Source of the DNA: an uncultured Acidobacteriota bacterium
GTDB lineage: Bacteria > Acidobacteriota > Terriglobia > Bryobacterales > Bryobacteraceae
DNA length: 64,000 bases
Direction: 5' to 3'
NCBI GenBank assembly: GCA_902826685.1
Contig: CADEFT010000001.1
Span: 163,777 to 227,776 of the forward strand
Part shown: positions 39,527 through 48,538 of the stretch, piece after piece
How the letters are laid out: the number at the start of each line of letters is the position of its first letter
Numbering within the stretch: the first letter of the stretch is position 1
Made by a program: the position numbers and the translations under genes
The notes under the pieces: generated by a model
What the model saw: the letters and a program-made list of their open reading frames with translations, nothing else
What the model was told of the DNA's origin: nothing
The model's database searches: none

Positions 39527-41134
39527 GTGGCTCTGGGGGGCCTAAGGCCGGTGACGGATAACGGTCGTTTTGCAATACTTTCAGCCTGCCTGATCCTGTC
39601 GGGCGCTTTCCTGGGCGGTGTTTTCGGTCCCGGGGTCAGTGGAGTCGCCGCCGCCAGCGACGATGAGCAAATCGATGGCAACGTCCGGGCGTTCACCAAG
39701 ATTTTCCAGGTCGTCGAGGAAAACTACGCCGACAAGGTGAATGCCGATAAGGCCGTTTACAAGGGTGCCGTCACCGGCATGCTGCGTACGCTCGATCCAC
39801 ACTCTTCTTTCTTCGATCCCCGCGATTTTCAGATTCTGCGCGAGGACCAGCGCGGCTCCTATTTCGGAGTCGGCATGATGGTTTCGGAGCGCAACCGCCG
39901 CACCATCGTGCTGGCGCCGTTTCCCGGTTCGCCCGCCTACAAAGCCGGCATCCGCCCCGGCGACGTGATTCTGGAAGTCGACAAACGCCGTACCGACAAC
40001 TTGAGCAGCACCGAAGTCGCCGACATGCTGCGCGGGCCGCGCGGCACGCGCGTGGTGGTCACGGTGGGCCGCGAAAGCGTCGAAAAGCCGCTGAATTTCG
40101 AGATTACGCGCGACGAGATCCCGCGCAAGAGCGTGGAAACCGCATTCTGGCTGAAGCCCGGCGTGGCCCACCTGCACGTCAAGTCGTTCAACGAGAACAC
40201 CAGCCGCGAAGTGGACGACAATCTCAAGACCCTGGGCGAGGACAACATCAAGGGGCTCATCCTCGACCTGCGCGATAACCCCGGCGGCCTGCTGAACGAA
40301 GGCGTCGCCGTCGCCGACCGGTTCCTGCGCAAGGGCCAGCTTGTGGTTTCTCACAAGGGTCGCGCGTCGGCCGAGAAACCCTACTACGCCCGCCGCGGCA
40401 ACAGCGGACGCGACTACCCCATCGTGATTCTGGTCAACCGCTACTCCGCCTCGGCCGCCGAGATCGTTTCCGGCGCCCTGCAGGATCATGACCGTGCCTG
40501 GATTCTGGGCGATAACACCTTCGGCAAGGGCCTGGTGCAGACCGTGTTTCCGATGATCGAAAACACAGGCCTCGCGCTCACCACCGCCAAGTATTTCACC
40601 CCTTCGGGCCGCCTCATACAGCGCGATTATTCGAGCGGCAGCTTCCTGGACTACTACTACAAAAAGGACGTCGCCACGCAGAACACCTCCGATGTGAAGC
40701 TCACCGACGGCGGCCGCACCGTCTATGGCGGCGGCGGCATCGCTCCGGACGAGAAGTTCACCGCGCCCAAGCTCGACAAGTTCCAGGCCGATCTGCTCTT
40801 CCGCCATCACGCCTTCTTCAATTTCTCTTCCCGCTACTTTGCCCGCCACGACACCAAGCTCGCCAAGGACTGGGTGCCGGACGAGGGCACGCTGCAGGAG
40901 TTCCGGCAGTTCCTGACCAAGGAGAACGTGCCGTTCCTCGAAGCCGACTTCGCCAACAGCAAGGATTGGATCAAGCAGCAGATCCGCCGGGAGCTGTTCA
41001 TCACCGCCTTCAACCAGGAAGAAGCCCGTAAGCTGACGGTGGAAATCGATCCGGTTGTGCTCAAGGGCATCGAGTCGCTCGGCAAGGCCCGGCAACTGGT
41101 GGAAAATACCAAAAAGCTGATGGTTCGAAGGTAG
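39527..41134 (+). CDS. S41 family C-terminal processing peptidase (CtpA-like)
   Basis: A protease of 535 residues. An N-terminal signal/anchor helix (about 14-42) is followed by a helical lead and a PDZ domain at about 105-190 (G-V-G-M-M-V-S, P-A-Y-K-A-G-I-R-P-G-D-V-I-L). The S41 core has Y-S-A-S-A-A-E-I (catalytic Ser about 309) and T-F-G-K-G-L-V-Q (catalytic Lys about 334). Such enzymes trim C-termini of periplasmic proteins. A C-terminal extension of about 150 residues beyond the core is rich in charged residues. It starts at a GTG; GTG 39551 is an alternative. It may begin an operon with the LuxR-type gene, but a 167-base gap separates them. Confidence 0.92.
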   Translation: MALGGLRPVTDNGRFAILSACLILSGAFLGGVFGPGVSGVAAASDDEQIDGNVRAFTKIFQVVEENYADKVNADKAVYKGAVTGMLRTLDPHSSFFDPRDFQILREDQRGSYFGVGMMVSERNRRTIVLAPFPGSPAYKAGIRPGDVILEVDKRRTDNLSSTEVADMLRGPRGTRVVVTVGRESVEKPLNFEITRDEIPRKSVETAFWLKPGVAHLHVKSFNENTSREVDDNLKTLGEDNIKGLILDLRDNPGGLLNEGVAVADRFLRKGQLVVSHKGRASAEKPYYARRGNSGRDYPIVILVNRYSASAAEIVSGALQDHDRAWILGDNTFGKGLVQTVFPMIENTGLALTTAKYFTPSGRLIQRDYSSGSFLDYYYKKDVATQNTSDVKLTDGGRTVYGGGGIAPDEKFTAPKLDKFQADLLFRHHAFFNFSSRYFARHDTKLAKDWVPDEGTLQEFRQFLTKENVPFLEADFANSKDWIKQQIRRELFITAFNQEEARKLTVEIDPVVLKGIESLGKARQLVENTKKLMVRR

Positions 41135-41136
41135 GG

Positions 41137-41154
41137 CGTCTCACCCGCGAGACG
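41137..41154. terminator. Small inverted repeat after the S41 protease gene
   Basis: CGTCTC and GAGACG flank a 6-base loop immediately after the stop codon. There is no U-run, so its function as a terminator is doubtful. Two GATATC palindromes 17 bases apart (41246 and 41263) lie further down the same gap and may be part of the next gene's control region. Confidence 0.3.
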
Positions 41155-41301
41155 AAGCCGGCCGCAATCTCACCGGCGAATCACCCCTCATCGGGTACGG
41201 GCGGCCTTGTTAGCCGTTCATCTCCCACCCGGTCAATCAGTTACCGATATCACCCGTTTGTGGATATCCGTTTGCATTTACGGGACGGCTGAGAAGCAAC
41301 A

Positions 41302-41982
41302 ATGCAAACTGAAGTTCTACTGATCTCCGACCTTCAAATCATGAGGGACGGTATCCGCGCCCTTCTGGAAAACGACCCTTCCTTCCAGATCACACGCGAA
41401 CTCTACACCGAATCCGCGATTCTCGAAGTCTGCCGCGCGCCTCGCGGCAGCATCGTAATTGTGGACCTTGAACAACCGCAAGCCGCCTTGGTGGCCGGTC
41501 TGGGAGAAGCCCTCCGCCAGCGTGGCGGATCGCGCATGGTTCTGCTTTCGGCCGCCGACGACGAAGGAACCGTGATCGCCGCCATCCGCGCCGGCGTGGA
41601 CGCGTTCGTTCCCAAGCGAACCTCCTCGCGGCGCGACCTGGTGTCCGCCCTGCACACCGTCGCCTCCGGCGCCTCCTATCTCAGTCCCCATCTCACCACC
41701 CGCCTTCTCGACCGCATCCGCCGAGGCGACCTTTCCGAGAACACGCCCGTGCAGCCCATTCATCAGCTTTCGCGGCGCGAGCTTCAGGTGCTCAGCCTGG
41801 TGGCTTCGGGCAACACGAACAAGGAAGTGGCCGTGCATCTGCAGTTGTCGCTCGAAACCGTGCGCAGCTATCGCAAAGCGTTGATGAAGAAGCTCGGTGC
41901 CTGCAACGCGGCGTCAGTGACGCGCATGGCGCTGGCCGGCGGACTGGTACCGGCGGGACCCATGCGGGCCAGCGCGGCCTAA
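41302..41982 (+). CDS. NarL/LuxR-type response regulator
   Basis: A regulator of 226 residues. The receiver domain (about 1-125) has the phospho-acceptor position Asp55 (I-V-I-V-D-L) and Lys104 (V-P-K-R-T). The acidic pair near the N-terminus is reduced to a single Asp10, which may lower or alter magnesium binding. The C-terminal LuxR helix-turn-helix (about 155-215) reads L-S-R-R-E-L-Q-V-L-S-L-V-A-S-G-N-T-N-K-E. No histidine kinase is directly adjacent; the next operon encodes one, but with its own NtrC-type partner. Confidence 0.88.
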   Translation: MQTEVLLISDLQIMRDGIRALLENDPSFQITRELYTESAILEVCRAPRGSIVIVDLEQPQAALVAGLGEALRQRGGSRMVLLSAADDEGTVIAAIRAGVDAFVPKRTSSRRDLVSALHTVASGASYLSPHLTTRLLDRIRRGDLSENTPVQPIHQLSRRELQVLSLVASGNTNKEVAVHLQLSLETVRSYRKALMKKLGACNAASVTRMALAGGLVPAGPMRASAA

Positions 41983-41989
41983 CCGACCC

Positions 41990-42017
41990 TTGGATCGCGG
42001 CCCGATTGGTGTACTAT
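41990..42017 (+). promoter_or_regulatory. Putative promoter of the Ras-like GTPase operon
   Basis: TTGGAT at 41990-41995 and TACTAT at 42012-42017 are separated by 16 bases and sit 19 bases before the first start codon of the operon. TATAAC overlaps the -10 position as an alternative. Confidence 0.5.
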
Positions 42018-42036
42018 AACCTAGACGGTTGTAGCC

Positions 42037-42582
42037 ATGACCAACGGAATTGCGCCTTTAATGGCTCCTCAGGACGTATCGTCCGGCAACGTAGACCAGA
42101 TTCGCGAAATTCTTTTTGGCGCCGACAAACGCCAGATCGACCTGCGCTTTGAAGAATTGCGCCGTATCCTGGAACAGCACACCGACGACCTCCGCAACGA
42201 GGTTCGGAAGAGAATGGACACCTTCGAGCTCTTTTTCCGGAAAGAGGTTGAAGCGCTGCACGCCCAGGTGGCCGAGGAGCGGGCCGACCGCTCCAAGGCG
42301 GCTTCCGACGCCCAGCGGGACACACGCCAAACGATGGACGCTTTGGAACAGCGTCTGGACACCGGCAACCGGCAACTGACCGCGGCGCAGGCCGCCCTCC
42401 GCTCCGATCTGCTGGGCCAATGCCGGCAGATTCTCGATCAGATTACCGATCTCGACCAGCAGTGGAAGCGCCAGCTCGATCAGCGCTTCGCCGAGGTCGG
42501 ACGGCAAAAGACGGACCGCACCGCCTTGGCTACCATGCTGAATGAGATGGCAGCCCGGCTCGACGATGGGAAGCAAAGCTGA
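42037..42582 (+). CDS. Coiled-coil protein of the GTPase operon
   Basis: A hydrophilic protein of 181 residues that I do not recognise as a named family. Nearly all of it from about residue 25 onward is predicted helical with heptad-like spacing and many Arg, Gln, Asp and Glu residues (for example L-R-F-E-E-L-R-R-I-L-E-Q-H and A-L-E-Q-R-L-D-T-G-N-R-Q-L). There is no signal peptide or membrane helix. The next gene starts inside its last codons (17-base overlap), so the two are translated together. A scaffold or adaptor for the GTPase or membrane protein is plausible but not shown. Confidence 0.8.
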   Translation: MTNGIAPLMAPQDVSSGNVDQIREILFGADKRQIDLRFEELRRILEQHTDDLRNEVRKRMDTFELFFRKEVEALHAQVAEERADRSKAASDAQRDTRQTMDALEQRLDTGNRQLTAAQAALRSDLLGQCRQILDQITDLDQQWKRQLDQRFAEVGRQKTDRTALATMLNEMAARLDDGKQS

Positions 42583-44071
42583 CAGATTCTCAGGCGCAGC
42601 CGGTCCGGTTCCCCCGGGAGCCGAGTTGGCCCGCCTGCGTCTGCTGCTGAGCGTTCCGGACCCGGCCGAATGGTCCTCAGTGCGCGGCTACGTCGCCAAT
42701 CCGGAACAGCGCGCCCGCGACCTGAGTGAAGCGCTGCCCGAAGCGGTTCGCCTGGGACACTCCGGCGGCAAGCTGCGCGCGGCCTTGAGCCCCGCCATTG
42801 AGGAGTCGCTGCGCCTTTCGGTCCAGCGCCATCCCGAAGTCATCACCACGGCGCTGTTTCCGATCATCGGCGCCATGATCCGGCGCTACATCGCCGACGC
42901 TCTTACCGATCTGCAGGACTCCATCGCGCAGACCGTGGAATCGTCGTTCTCAATTCGTTCGCTGAGCTGGCGCTTTCAAGCCTGGCGGCAGGGGCGTCCG
43001 TTCGCCGCCGTCCTGCTCGAAAAGAGCCTGTGCTTCCGCGTCGAACAGGTCTTCCTGATCGACCGCCGTACCGGCCTGCTGCTGCTGCATCGCCGCGCGC
43101 CGGAAGTGGATGTGAAAGATCCCACGGTCATCTCCGGCATGCTGACCGCCATTCAGGATTTCGTCCAGGATTCGTTCGGCGGCCGGGAAAGCGCTCTCGA
43201 CGCCGTGCGGCTCGGCCACCACACCTTGTGGATCAACACGGGCCCCAAAGCGGTGCTGACCTGCGTCATTCTCGGTGTCCCGCCGGTACCCTTGCGGCAA
43301 ACCACGGAGCAGACCGTGGAGGACATCCATCGCGATTTCGCGCAGCAACTGGAAGAGTTCGACGGTGAGACGGGACCGTTCGGCGCCGCCGGCGGCCATC
43401 TCGACCGGTGTTTGCTCGGAGGCGCGGGCGGCAAAGCGGGCCGCGGACCGCGAAAGCTGCTCGCCGCGTTGGCGCTGGCGGCGTTGGTGCTGGCCGCCTG
43501 GTACGGCTATCGGACCTACCAGCAATATCGCTTCGATCGATTGCTCGGGATGCTGCGCGCGCAGCCGGGCCTGGCATCGATCTCGGCTCATCGGGAAGGC
43601 GGTAAGTGGGTGGTGCGCGGTATGCGCGACCCCATGGCCGCCGACGGATCGGCCCTGGCCAAGTCGGCCGGATTCGATGACGTGCGGTTCGAGTGGCAGC
43701 CTTACTATTCGCTCGACACGCCGTTTGAAATAAGGCGCGCCGGCGAAGAACGCATTCGCCTGATTGAGCGTTCCGTGCTCCGCTACGACCAGTTCGCCTT
43801 TCGCGCCCCGTCCGGCGAAATGGAGACTCTCGCCGCCGATTGGAAAACGGTACTCGCCGCTTTCGGCCCGGCCTCCCGGCTGCGCCTTCTCGGCGCCGCG
43901 GCGGAATCGGAAGGCAACGGCCTCGACGAACGGCTTTCCCGCCAGCGCGTGGCCGCGGCCGAAACCGCCTTCAGGGAGCAAGGCATCGCCGCCGAAACCC
44001 TCGTGGTGGTGCCGGGCCCTCTGCCCGCCGACCGCACCATCCGCTTCCGTGTCGAGCTTCCAAAGCAATGA
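42566..44071 (+). CDS. Membrane protein with roadblock/longin-like N-terminus and OmpA-like C-terminus
   Basis: A protein of 501 residues with one membrane helix at about 297-315. The N-terminal cytosolic part contains a segment at about 145-240 (V-F-L-I-D-R-R-T-G-L-L-L-L-H-R, then I-S-G-M-L-T-A-I-Q-D-F-V, L-W-I-N-T-G-P-K-A) whose strand-helix pattern resembles roadblock/LC7 or longin folds; this is an inference. The outer part holds a BON-like stretch (about 322-400) and a C-terminal region reminiscent of OmpA domains (D-E-R-L-S-R-Q-R-V-A-A-A). The start at 42566 follows the overlap with the coiled-coil gene. Roadblock proteins commonly bind Ras-like GTPases, and one is encoded next. Confidence 0.75.
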   Translation: MGSKADRFSGAAGPVPPGAELARLRLLLSVPDPAEWSSVRGYVANPEQRARDLSEALPEAVRLGHSGGKLRAALSPAIEESLRLSVQRHPEVITTALFPIIGAMIRRYIADALTDLQDSIAQTVESSFSIRSLSWRFQAWRQGRPFAAVLLEKSLCFRVEQVFLIDRRTGLLLLHRRAPEVDVKDPTVISGMLTAIQDFVQDSFGGRESALDAVRLGHHTLWINTGPKAVLTCVILGVPPVPLRQTTEQTVEDIHRDFAQQLEEFDGETGPFGAAGGHLDRCLLGGAGGKAGRGPRKLLAALALAALVLAAWYGYRTYQQYRFDRLLGMLRAQPGLASISAHREGGKWVVRGMRDPMAADGSALAKSAGFDDVRFEWQPYYSLDTPFEIRRAGEERIRLIERSVLRYDQFAFRAPSGEMETLAADWKTVLAAFGPASRLRLLGAAAESEGNGLDERLSRQRVAAAETAFREQGIAAETLVVVPGPLPADRTIRFRVELPKQ

Positions 44072-44577
44072 GCGAGACCAGGCCGCCCCTTCAAAAGAAG
44101 ATCTGCCTCGCCGGCGCGTTCGGCGCTGGAAAGACCAGCCTGGTGCGGCGCTTTCTACAAGGCGTTTTCGATGAGCGCTACCTCACCACGGTCGGCGTCA
44201 AGATCGACAAATACTCGCTGCTAGTTGATGAACGGCAGATCGACCTCGTAATCTGGGATCTGGCCGGCGAAGATTTCCTCGCCCCTCTGCAGATTTCTTA
44301 CCTGCGGGGCGCCAGCGGCTATCTGCTGGTCGCCGACGCCACACGGAAGGAGACTCTGGAAACGGCGGAAAGCATCGTGGGGCGCATCGCCGGAACCGAA
44401 GGCGCTCTGCCGTTCGTTTTAGCGCTAAACAAGGTAGACCTGGCCGGCGAGTGCGAGGTATCCCGGGAAGACCTCGACCGCCTGGAAACGGCCGGCTGGC
44501 GGATTCTGCGTACCAGCGCCAAAAGCGGCGAGGGCGTGACGGAAGCTTTTGAGGATCTGGCCCGGCGGTTGCTGTAA
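44068..44577 (+). CDS. Ras/Rab-like small GTPase
   Basis: A cytosolic GTPase of 169 residues with all G motifs: P-loop G-A-F-G-A-G-K-T-S (16-24), switch I threonines 40-41, G3 W-D-L-A-G-E (63-68), G4 N-K-V-D (121-124) and G5 T-S-A-K (149-152). The W-D-x-A-G arrangement is strikingly like eukaryotic Rab/Ras proteins. The residue after the G3 glycine is Glu68 where Ras has catalytic Gln61. There is no C-terminal lipidation motif. It belongs to the prokaryotic Ras superfamily branch related to, but distinct from, MglA. It is coupled to the membrane protein by an ATGA overlap and followed by a histidine kinase. Confidence 0.93.
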   Translation: MSETRPPLQKKICLAGAFGAGKTSLVRRFLQGVFDERYLTTVGVKIDKYSLLVDERQIDLVIWDLAGEDFLAPLQISYLRGASGYLLVADATRKETLETAESIVGRIAGTEGALPFVLALNKVDLAGECEVSREDLDRLETAGWRILRTSAKSGEGVTEAFEDLARRLL

Positions 44578-44592
44578 AGAGGCACGCGAACT

Positions 44593-45690
44593 TTGGACTG
44601 GATTTTACCCATCCTCGATCTGGCGGTCATCGAACCGGTGACGCCCGGCCTGTGGAAACCCAGCCCGCCTGTACCCGATTGGCTCGGTTGGGCCGGAGGG
44701 GATCTGCAGAGCCTCGGCAACGAGTTTCCCATGCTCGAAACCTTCCTGCTTGACGCCATGCCATTCTGGGACCGCGGCCAGCGGGGACGCCTGCGCTCGG
44801 CGATCTGGAAACAGAAGGTGGGACCGGCCGAGGCCGCCTTCCGCGCCGACGCCATCTTTGGCGACGGCAAGCGCGCGCTGCTGCTGCAGCGCATCGACGA
44901 AGAGGCCGAGGAGATGCGGCGTGCCTATCAGGGAGCACGCGATCTCGCCCTAACCACCCGCAAGTTCGATAAGCAGCGCGCCCAGGCGGAACTGATCGGC
45001 CGCCGCAAGGACGACTTCCTGGCCAGCATGAGCCACGAGCTGCGCACGCCGCTGAACTCCGTAGTGGGTTTCGCCACCCTGCTCGAACAGCAGCGAGGCG
45101 GCGAGCTCACCGGCAAGCAGCAATCGTTCGTTTCCAACATTCTCACCGCGTCGCGCCACCTTCTGGCGCTTATCAACGAGGTGCTCGATCTGGCCCGCAT
45201 CGACGCCGGCCGCCTGGACCTGTGCTTTGAAACGTTCAAGTTCGGCGATTGCGTGGCCGAGGTGCTGGCGATCCTGGGACCCCAGGCGGCCGGCCGCCAC
45301 GTGGCCATCGACGCCGCCGGCGTGGATATCGAAATCTTCGCCGACCGGCTGCGCTGGAAACAGATCCTGCTGAACCTGGTCGGCAACGCCGTAAAGTTCG
45401 CGCCCGAACAAGGCTCGGTGCTGGTGGAAGCCTCCTCCGGTGACGCCGTTTACGAGGTGGCGGTGAGCGACGACGGCCCCGGCATTCCGCCGCAGAAGCG
45501 CGAGGCCATCTTCGACCGGTTCAGCATCGCCTCCGTTCATGGCGCTCCGCAGGAAAGCCATGGTCTGGGTCTGGCCATCACCAAGCGGCTGGTGGAGGCG
45601 CATGGGGGACTGATTCGCATCGAGACGGCATCGATGGGAGGCGCCCGGTTCGTCGTCACGGTGCCCTGCGCGGACCGGAAGTCGCCGTGA
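44593..45690 (+). CDS. Soluble sensor histidine kinase of the GTPase operon
   Basis: A kinase of 365 residues with no membrane helix. Residues 1-105 form a novel or PAS-like sensory part (F-L-L-D-A-M-P-F-W near 51-59). A short helical linker leads to HisKA with D-F-L-A-S-M-S-H-E-L-R-T-P (phosphoacceptor His148) and an HATPase domain (N-L-V-G-N-A-V-K-F, D-D-G-P-G-I-P, G-L-G-L-A-I-T). The start codon is TTG, 15 bases after the GTPase stop. Its stop overlaps the start of the NtrC-type regulator, the obvious phosphotransfer partner. Being cytosolic, it may read the nucleotide state of the GTPase. Confidence 0.88.
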   Translation: MDWILPILDLAVIEPVTPGLWKPSPPVPDWLGWAGGDLQSLGNEFPMLETFLLDAMPFWDRGQRGRLRSAIWKQKVGPAEAAFRADAIFGDGKRALLLQRIDEEAEEMRRAYQGARDLALTTRKFDKQRAQAELIGRRKDDFLASMSHELRTPLNSVVGFATLLEQQRGGELTGKQQSFVSNILTASRHLLALINEVLDLARIDAGRLDLCFETFKFGDCVAEVLAILGPQAAGRHVAIDAAGVDIEIFADRLRWKQILLNLVGNAVKFAPEQGSVLVEASSGDAVYEVAVSDDGPGIPPQKREAIFDRFSIASVHGAPQESHGLGLAITKRLVEAHGGLIRIETASMGGARFVVTVPCADRKSP

Positions 45691-47063
45691 TCGCTTCCGC
45701 GCCGAAGGCGCGCGTCCTGGTGGTCGACGACGATCCGCTTTCTCTTGAACTGGTAGCCGCCGCGCTCGAATCGGACGACGCCGTCATTCTCACCGCCGGC
45801 GATCCCAGGGAAGGGCTGCGCCTGGCGCGCGAGTGCCGCCCCGAAATCGTCGTCACCGACCTGATGATGCCAGGTATGTCCGGCATGGATCTGCTGAGCG
45901 CGATCCTCGAGATCGATCCCGCCGCCGAAGTCATCCTCGTCACCGCACACTATTCCACCGAGTCGGCGGTGGAAGCGATCCGCCGCGGCGCCGCCGATTA
46001 TTTCAACAAGCCGGTGGATGTGGCGCGTCTGCAGAACCGGGTCGCCGGTATGGTGGAAAGTGTCCTGCGCATGCGGCGCGCCCGCAGGCTCGATAGCGAG
46101 CTGGCCGAGGCGTATTCTCTCGAAGGCATGATCGGCCGCAACCCTCTAATGCTCGACCTGTTTGCGCGCGTGCGCCGCGTGGCGCCGCACTTCCGCACGG
46201 CCCTGGTTACGGGTCCAAGCGGTTCCGGCAAGGAACTGGTGGCGCGTTCCCTTCACAACCTGAGCCCGCGCGCCGCGCAGCCTTTCGTTGTCTGCAACTG
46301 CGCCTCGCTGACCGAATCGCTGGCCGATAGTACCCTGTTCGGCCATATGCGCGGATCGTTCACCGGTGCCGTGCAGGATAAAGTGGGCCTGTTCGAGGCC
46401 GCGCACGGCGGCACGTTGTTTCTCGATGAAATCGGCGAAATGCCGCTGGCCACGCAGGCCAAGCTCCTGCGCGCCGTGCAGCAGCAGGAGGTTCTGCGCA
46501 TCGGCGCCAACACGCCGCGCAAGGTGGACGTGCGCATCGTCGCCGCCACCAATCGCGATCTGGCGGAATCGATCCGCCAGCGCGAATTTCGCGAAGATCT
46601 CTACTTCCGCCTGTCGATGGTGCATCTCATGCTGCCCGGCCTGGCCGCTCGGCCCGAGGATCTGCCTCTGCTGATCCCTCACTTGCTGCGGCAATGGTCG
46701 GCGCAATCGGGCAAACAGGTGGACGGCGTCGACCATCGCGCCATGCGCCTGCTCGGCCAATACCATTGGCCCGGAAACGTCCGCGAACTCGAGAATGTGC
46801 TGGCCTACGCCGCCATGATGACCACATCGGAGACGATCGGCGTGCGCGACCTGCCGGAGAATTTCAACACACCCGCAACCGCCGGACAGCCGGCGCCGGG
46901 TGGATACCCGATGGTTTCGCTCGAAGCGATGCGGGGCCTCCACGCCCGCAAGGTGCTTGAAGCTCTGGGAGGCGACAAGACCCGCACCGCCGAGGTACTT
47001 GGAGTCAGCCGGGCTACCCTTTACCGCCTGATCGCCGAGGCGGACGGCACCCCCGCCGATTGA
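45687..47063 (+). CDS. NtrC-family sigma-54 response regulator
   Basis: A regulator of 458 residues. The receiver domain (about 8-125) has acidic residues D14-D16, phosphorylated Asp58 (V-V-T-D-L-M-M-P) and a K-P-V motif. The AAA+ domain (about 140-365) has G-P-S-G-S-G-K-E, the sigma-54 contact loop G-S-F-T-G-A and L-F-L-D-E-I-G-E. The C-terminal Fis-type helix-turn-helix is G-G-D-K-T-R-T-A-E-V-L-G-V-S-R-A-T-L. Translation starts at a GTG that overlaps the kinase stop. It is the last gene and presumed output of the GTPase operon. Confidence 0.93.
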   Translation: MIASAPKARVLVVDDDPLSLELVAAALESDDAVILTAGDPREGLRLARECRPEIVVTDLMMPGMSGMDLLSAILEIDPAAEVILVTAHYSTESAVEAIRRGAADYFNKPVDVARLQNRVAGMVESVLRMRRARRLDSELAEAYSLEGMIGRNPLMLDLFARVRRVAPHFRTALVTGPSGSGKELVARSLHNLSPRAAQPFVVCNCASLTESLADSTLFGHMRGSFTGAVQDKVGLFEAAHGGTLFLDEIGEMPLATQAKLLRAVQQQEVLRIGANTPRKVDVRIVAATNRDLAESIRQREFREDLYFRLSMVHLMLPGLAARPEDLPLLIPHLLRQWSAQSGKQVDGVDHRAMRLLGQYHWPGNVRELENVLAYAAMMTTSETIGVRDLPENFNTPATAGQPAPGGYPMVSLEAMRGLHARKVLEALGGDKTRTAEVLGVSRATLYRLIAEADGTPAD

Positions 47064-47074
47064 ACCCTCGTCCG

Positions 47075-48538
47075 TTATTTGTCGGCGTAGCCTTTGTCTG
47101 AAATCCACATATAGAAGTTCTTGCGGGGCGAACCGGTGCAATAGGCGTCGGCGTCGTATCTGCCTTCGGTCAGCTTCCAGGTTTTCGCCGCGGTGCACGT
47201 AAAGACCAGATTGTCCCACCACACCCGATTGCACGCCGGGAACACGTAGCGATTATGAGCGCCGGCCGGAATGCGAATCCGGTCGTTCACGTTGGCCCAG
47301 GGGAGATCGAATTGAACCGAGGAATGCGCGCTGCGATTCCGTAGCGATACCGGCGCGCAATCCGTTCCTTTTCCATCCAGTTGCGGTCCCTCGGGAATCT
47401 GCTCCACGGTGGCATTGCCGCCCACGCAGCCTCCCTTCTGCGCGCCGCTGAGCATGTAGACTCCCACGTTGGTGCCCGATCGGGGCGTGCACCGGTTCAG
47501 GGCAATTTTCGAAAACTTGCCGGTTTTGCATTTGTAATTGACCAGAATCTTGCCGTCCGAGGGCGGTGTCGTAGCAGGCAGGGCGACCTTCAGGTCCTGG
47601 CCGGGCTGAATCTGGATGCACTCGCCGCTGACCTCGAGCTTCGCTGTAGTTGGCTCGTAAACCGAAATAATCCGAGTGACGCCCTTTTCTTCCCACGACC
47701 CACTCAGTTCCGGGTCGATTGTCAGCGTCCCGCCCGAGGAGAGCGGCATCGCCCGGGCGGACATTCCCGACGTATCGAGAAACATCACGTTTCCCACGTT
47801 AATCACTTCCACATAGACGGCCGGAGCGTCGATGGGAGTCCAGACCGGAGGCGTGGTCGGACTGGCCACTTCCTTGCTGACATCGCTATCGGTTCGATGG
47901 TACGGTTTGTTGTCGGTGCCCATTCCAGCCAATGTGCCATCCAGTCCCGCCGAGAGCTGCTTGAATGCGCCCTTCAGCTTGCGCCATTCCGTCCAGGACG
48001 GACGCATGAGCTTGTAGAGCTCTCCCAAGGCGGTGATGCCGTAGACGTGGTTGGGCGAGCCCACGGTCAACTGAACGATCGGAGGGGCGCCGTCCAGTAC
48101 GGCCCAGTTGTTGGCGGTTGTGTCCCACCGCACGAGCCGGTGTGGAGCGGCCCACTCGATCCCCAGCACCAATCCGCCACCCTTGGCCACTACCACCTGC
48201 TGGAGGCTGCCAGGCATGGTCTGCCAGGTGGAGCCCGACCATCGGAATACAGCATGGGCGGCGTTGACGCCCCACACCTCCGTTCTCGAGCCGGCGGATA
48301 CCTGCACCAGATTCCCCCCCAGTCTCTGCCAGGCCGCTCCATTCCCGTTCAGAATATTGCCCTGATTGTCGACGGCCACTTCGGTTCCGTCGGGAGCCAC
48401 GGAAAGCAGCGCGAGAGGAGTGTAGTTAAGGGTGGTTAGCGGGTTGGTGCCGATACGGTATTCCCCGCTGTTGGGGTCTTGCGCGAACAATGCCGGAAAA
48501 ACAGGCACTAGAAGAGCTGCGATCATTTTCACTTTCAT
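47075..48538 (-). CDS. Exported tectonin-type beta-propeller protein
   Basis: A protein of 487 residues. The start at 48538 has GGAG just upstream and begins a signal peptide (M-K-V-K-M-I-A-A-L-L, cut near F-A-Q). Residues of about 30-230 contain repeated blades with the tectonin pattern W-x-x-L-x-G-x-L-x-Q-V-S-x-G followed by V-W-G-V-N and V-F-R-W, as in carbohydrate-binding tectonins. The C-terminal half is cysteine-rich (at least nine Cys from about residue 325) and probably disulfide-bonded. Inference: a secreted lectin-like protein. It converges on the NtrC-type gene with an 11-base gap. Confidence 0.8.
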   Translation of the reverse strand: MKVKMIAALLVPVFPALFAQDPNSGEYRIGTNPLTTLNYTPLALLSVAPDGTEVAVDNQGNILNGNGAAWQRLGGNLVQVSAGSRTEVWGVNAAHAVFRWSGSTWQTMPGSLQQVVVAKGGGLVLGIEWAAPHRLVRWDTTANNWAVLDGAPPIVQLTVGSPNHVYGITALGELYKLMRPSWTEWRKLKGAFKQLSAGLDGTLAGMGTDNKPYHRTDSDVSKEVASPTTPPVWTPIDAPAVYVEVINVGNVMFLDTSGMSARAMPLSSGGTLTIDPELSGSWEEKGVTRIISVYEPTTAKLEVSGECIQIQPGQDLKVALPATTPPSDGKILVNYKCKTGKFSKIALNRCTPRSGTNVGVYMLSGAQKGGCVGGNATVEQIPEGPQLDGKGTDCAPVSLRNRSAHSSVQFDLPWANVNDRIRIPAGAHNRYVFPACNRVWWDNLVFTCTAAKTWKLTEGRYDADAYCTGSPRKNFYMWISDKGYADK

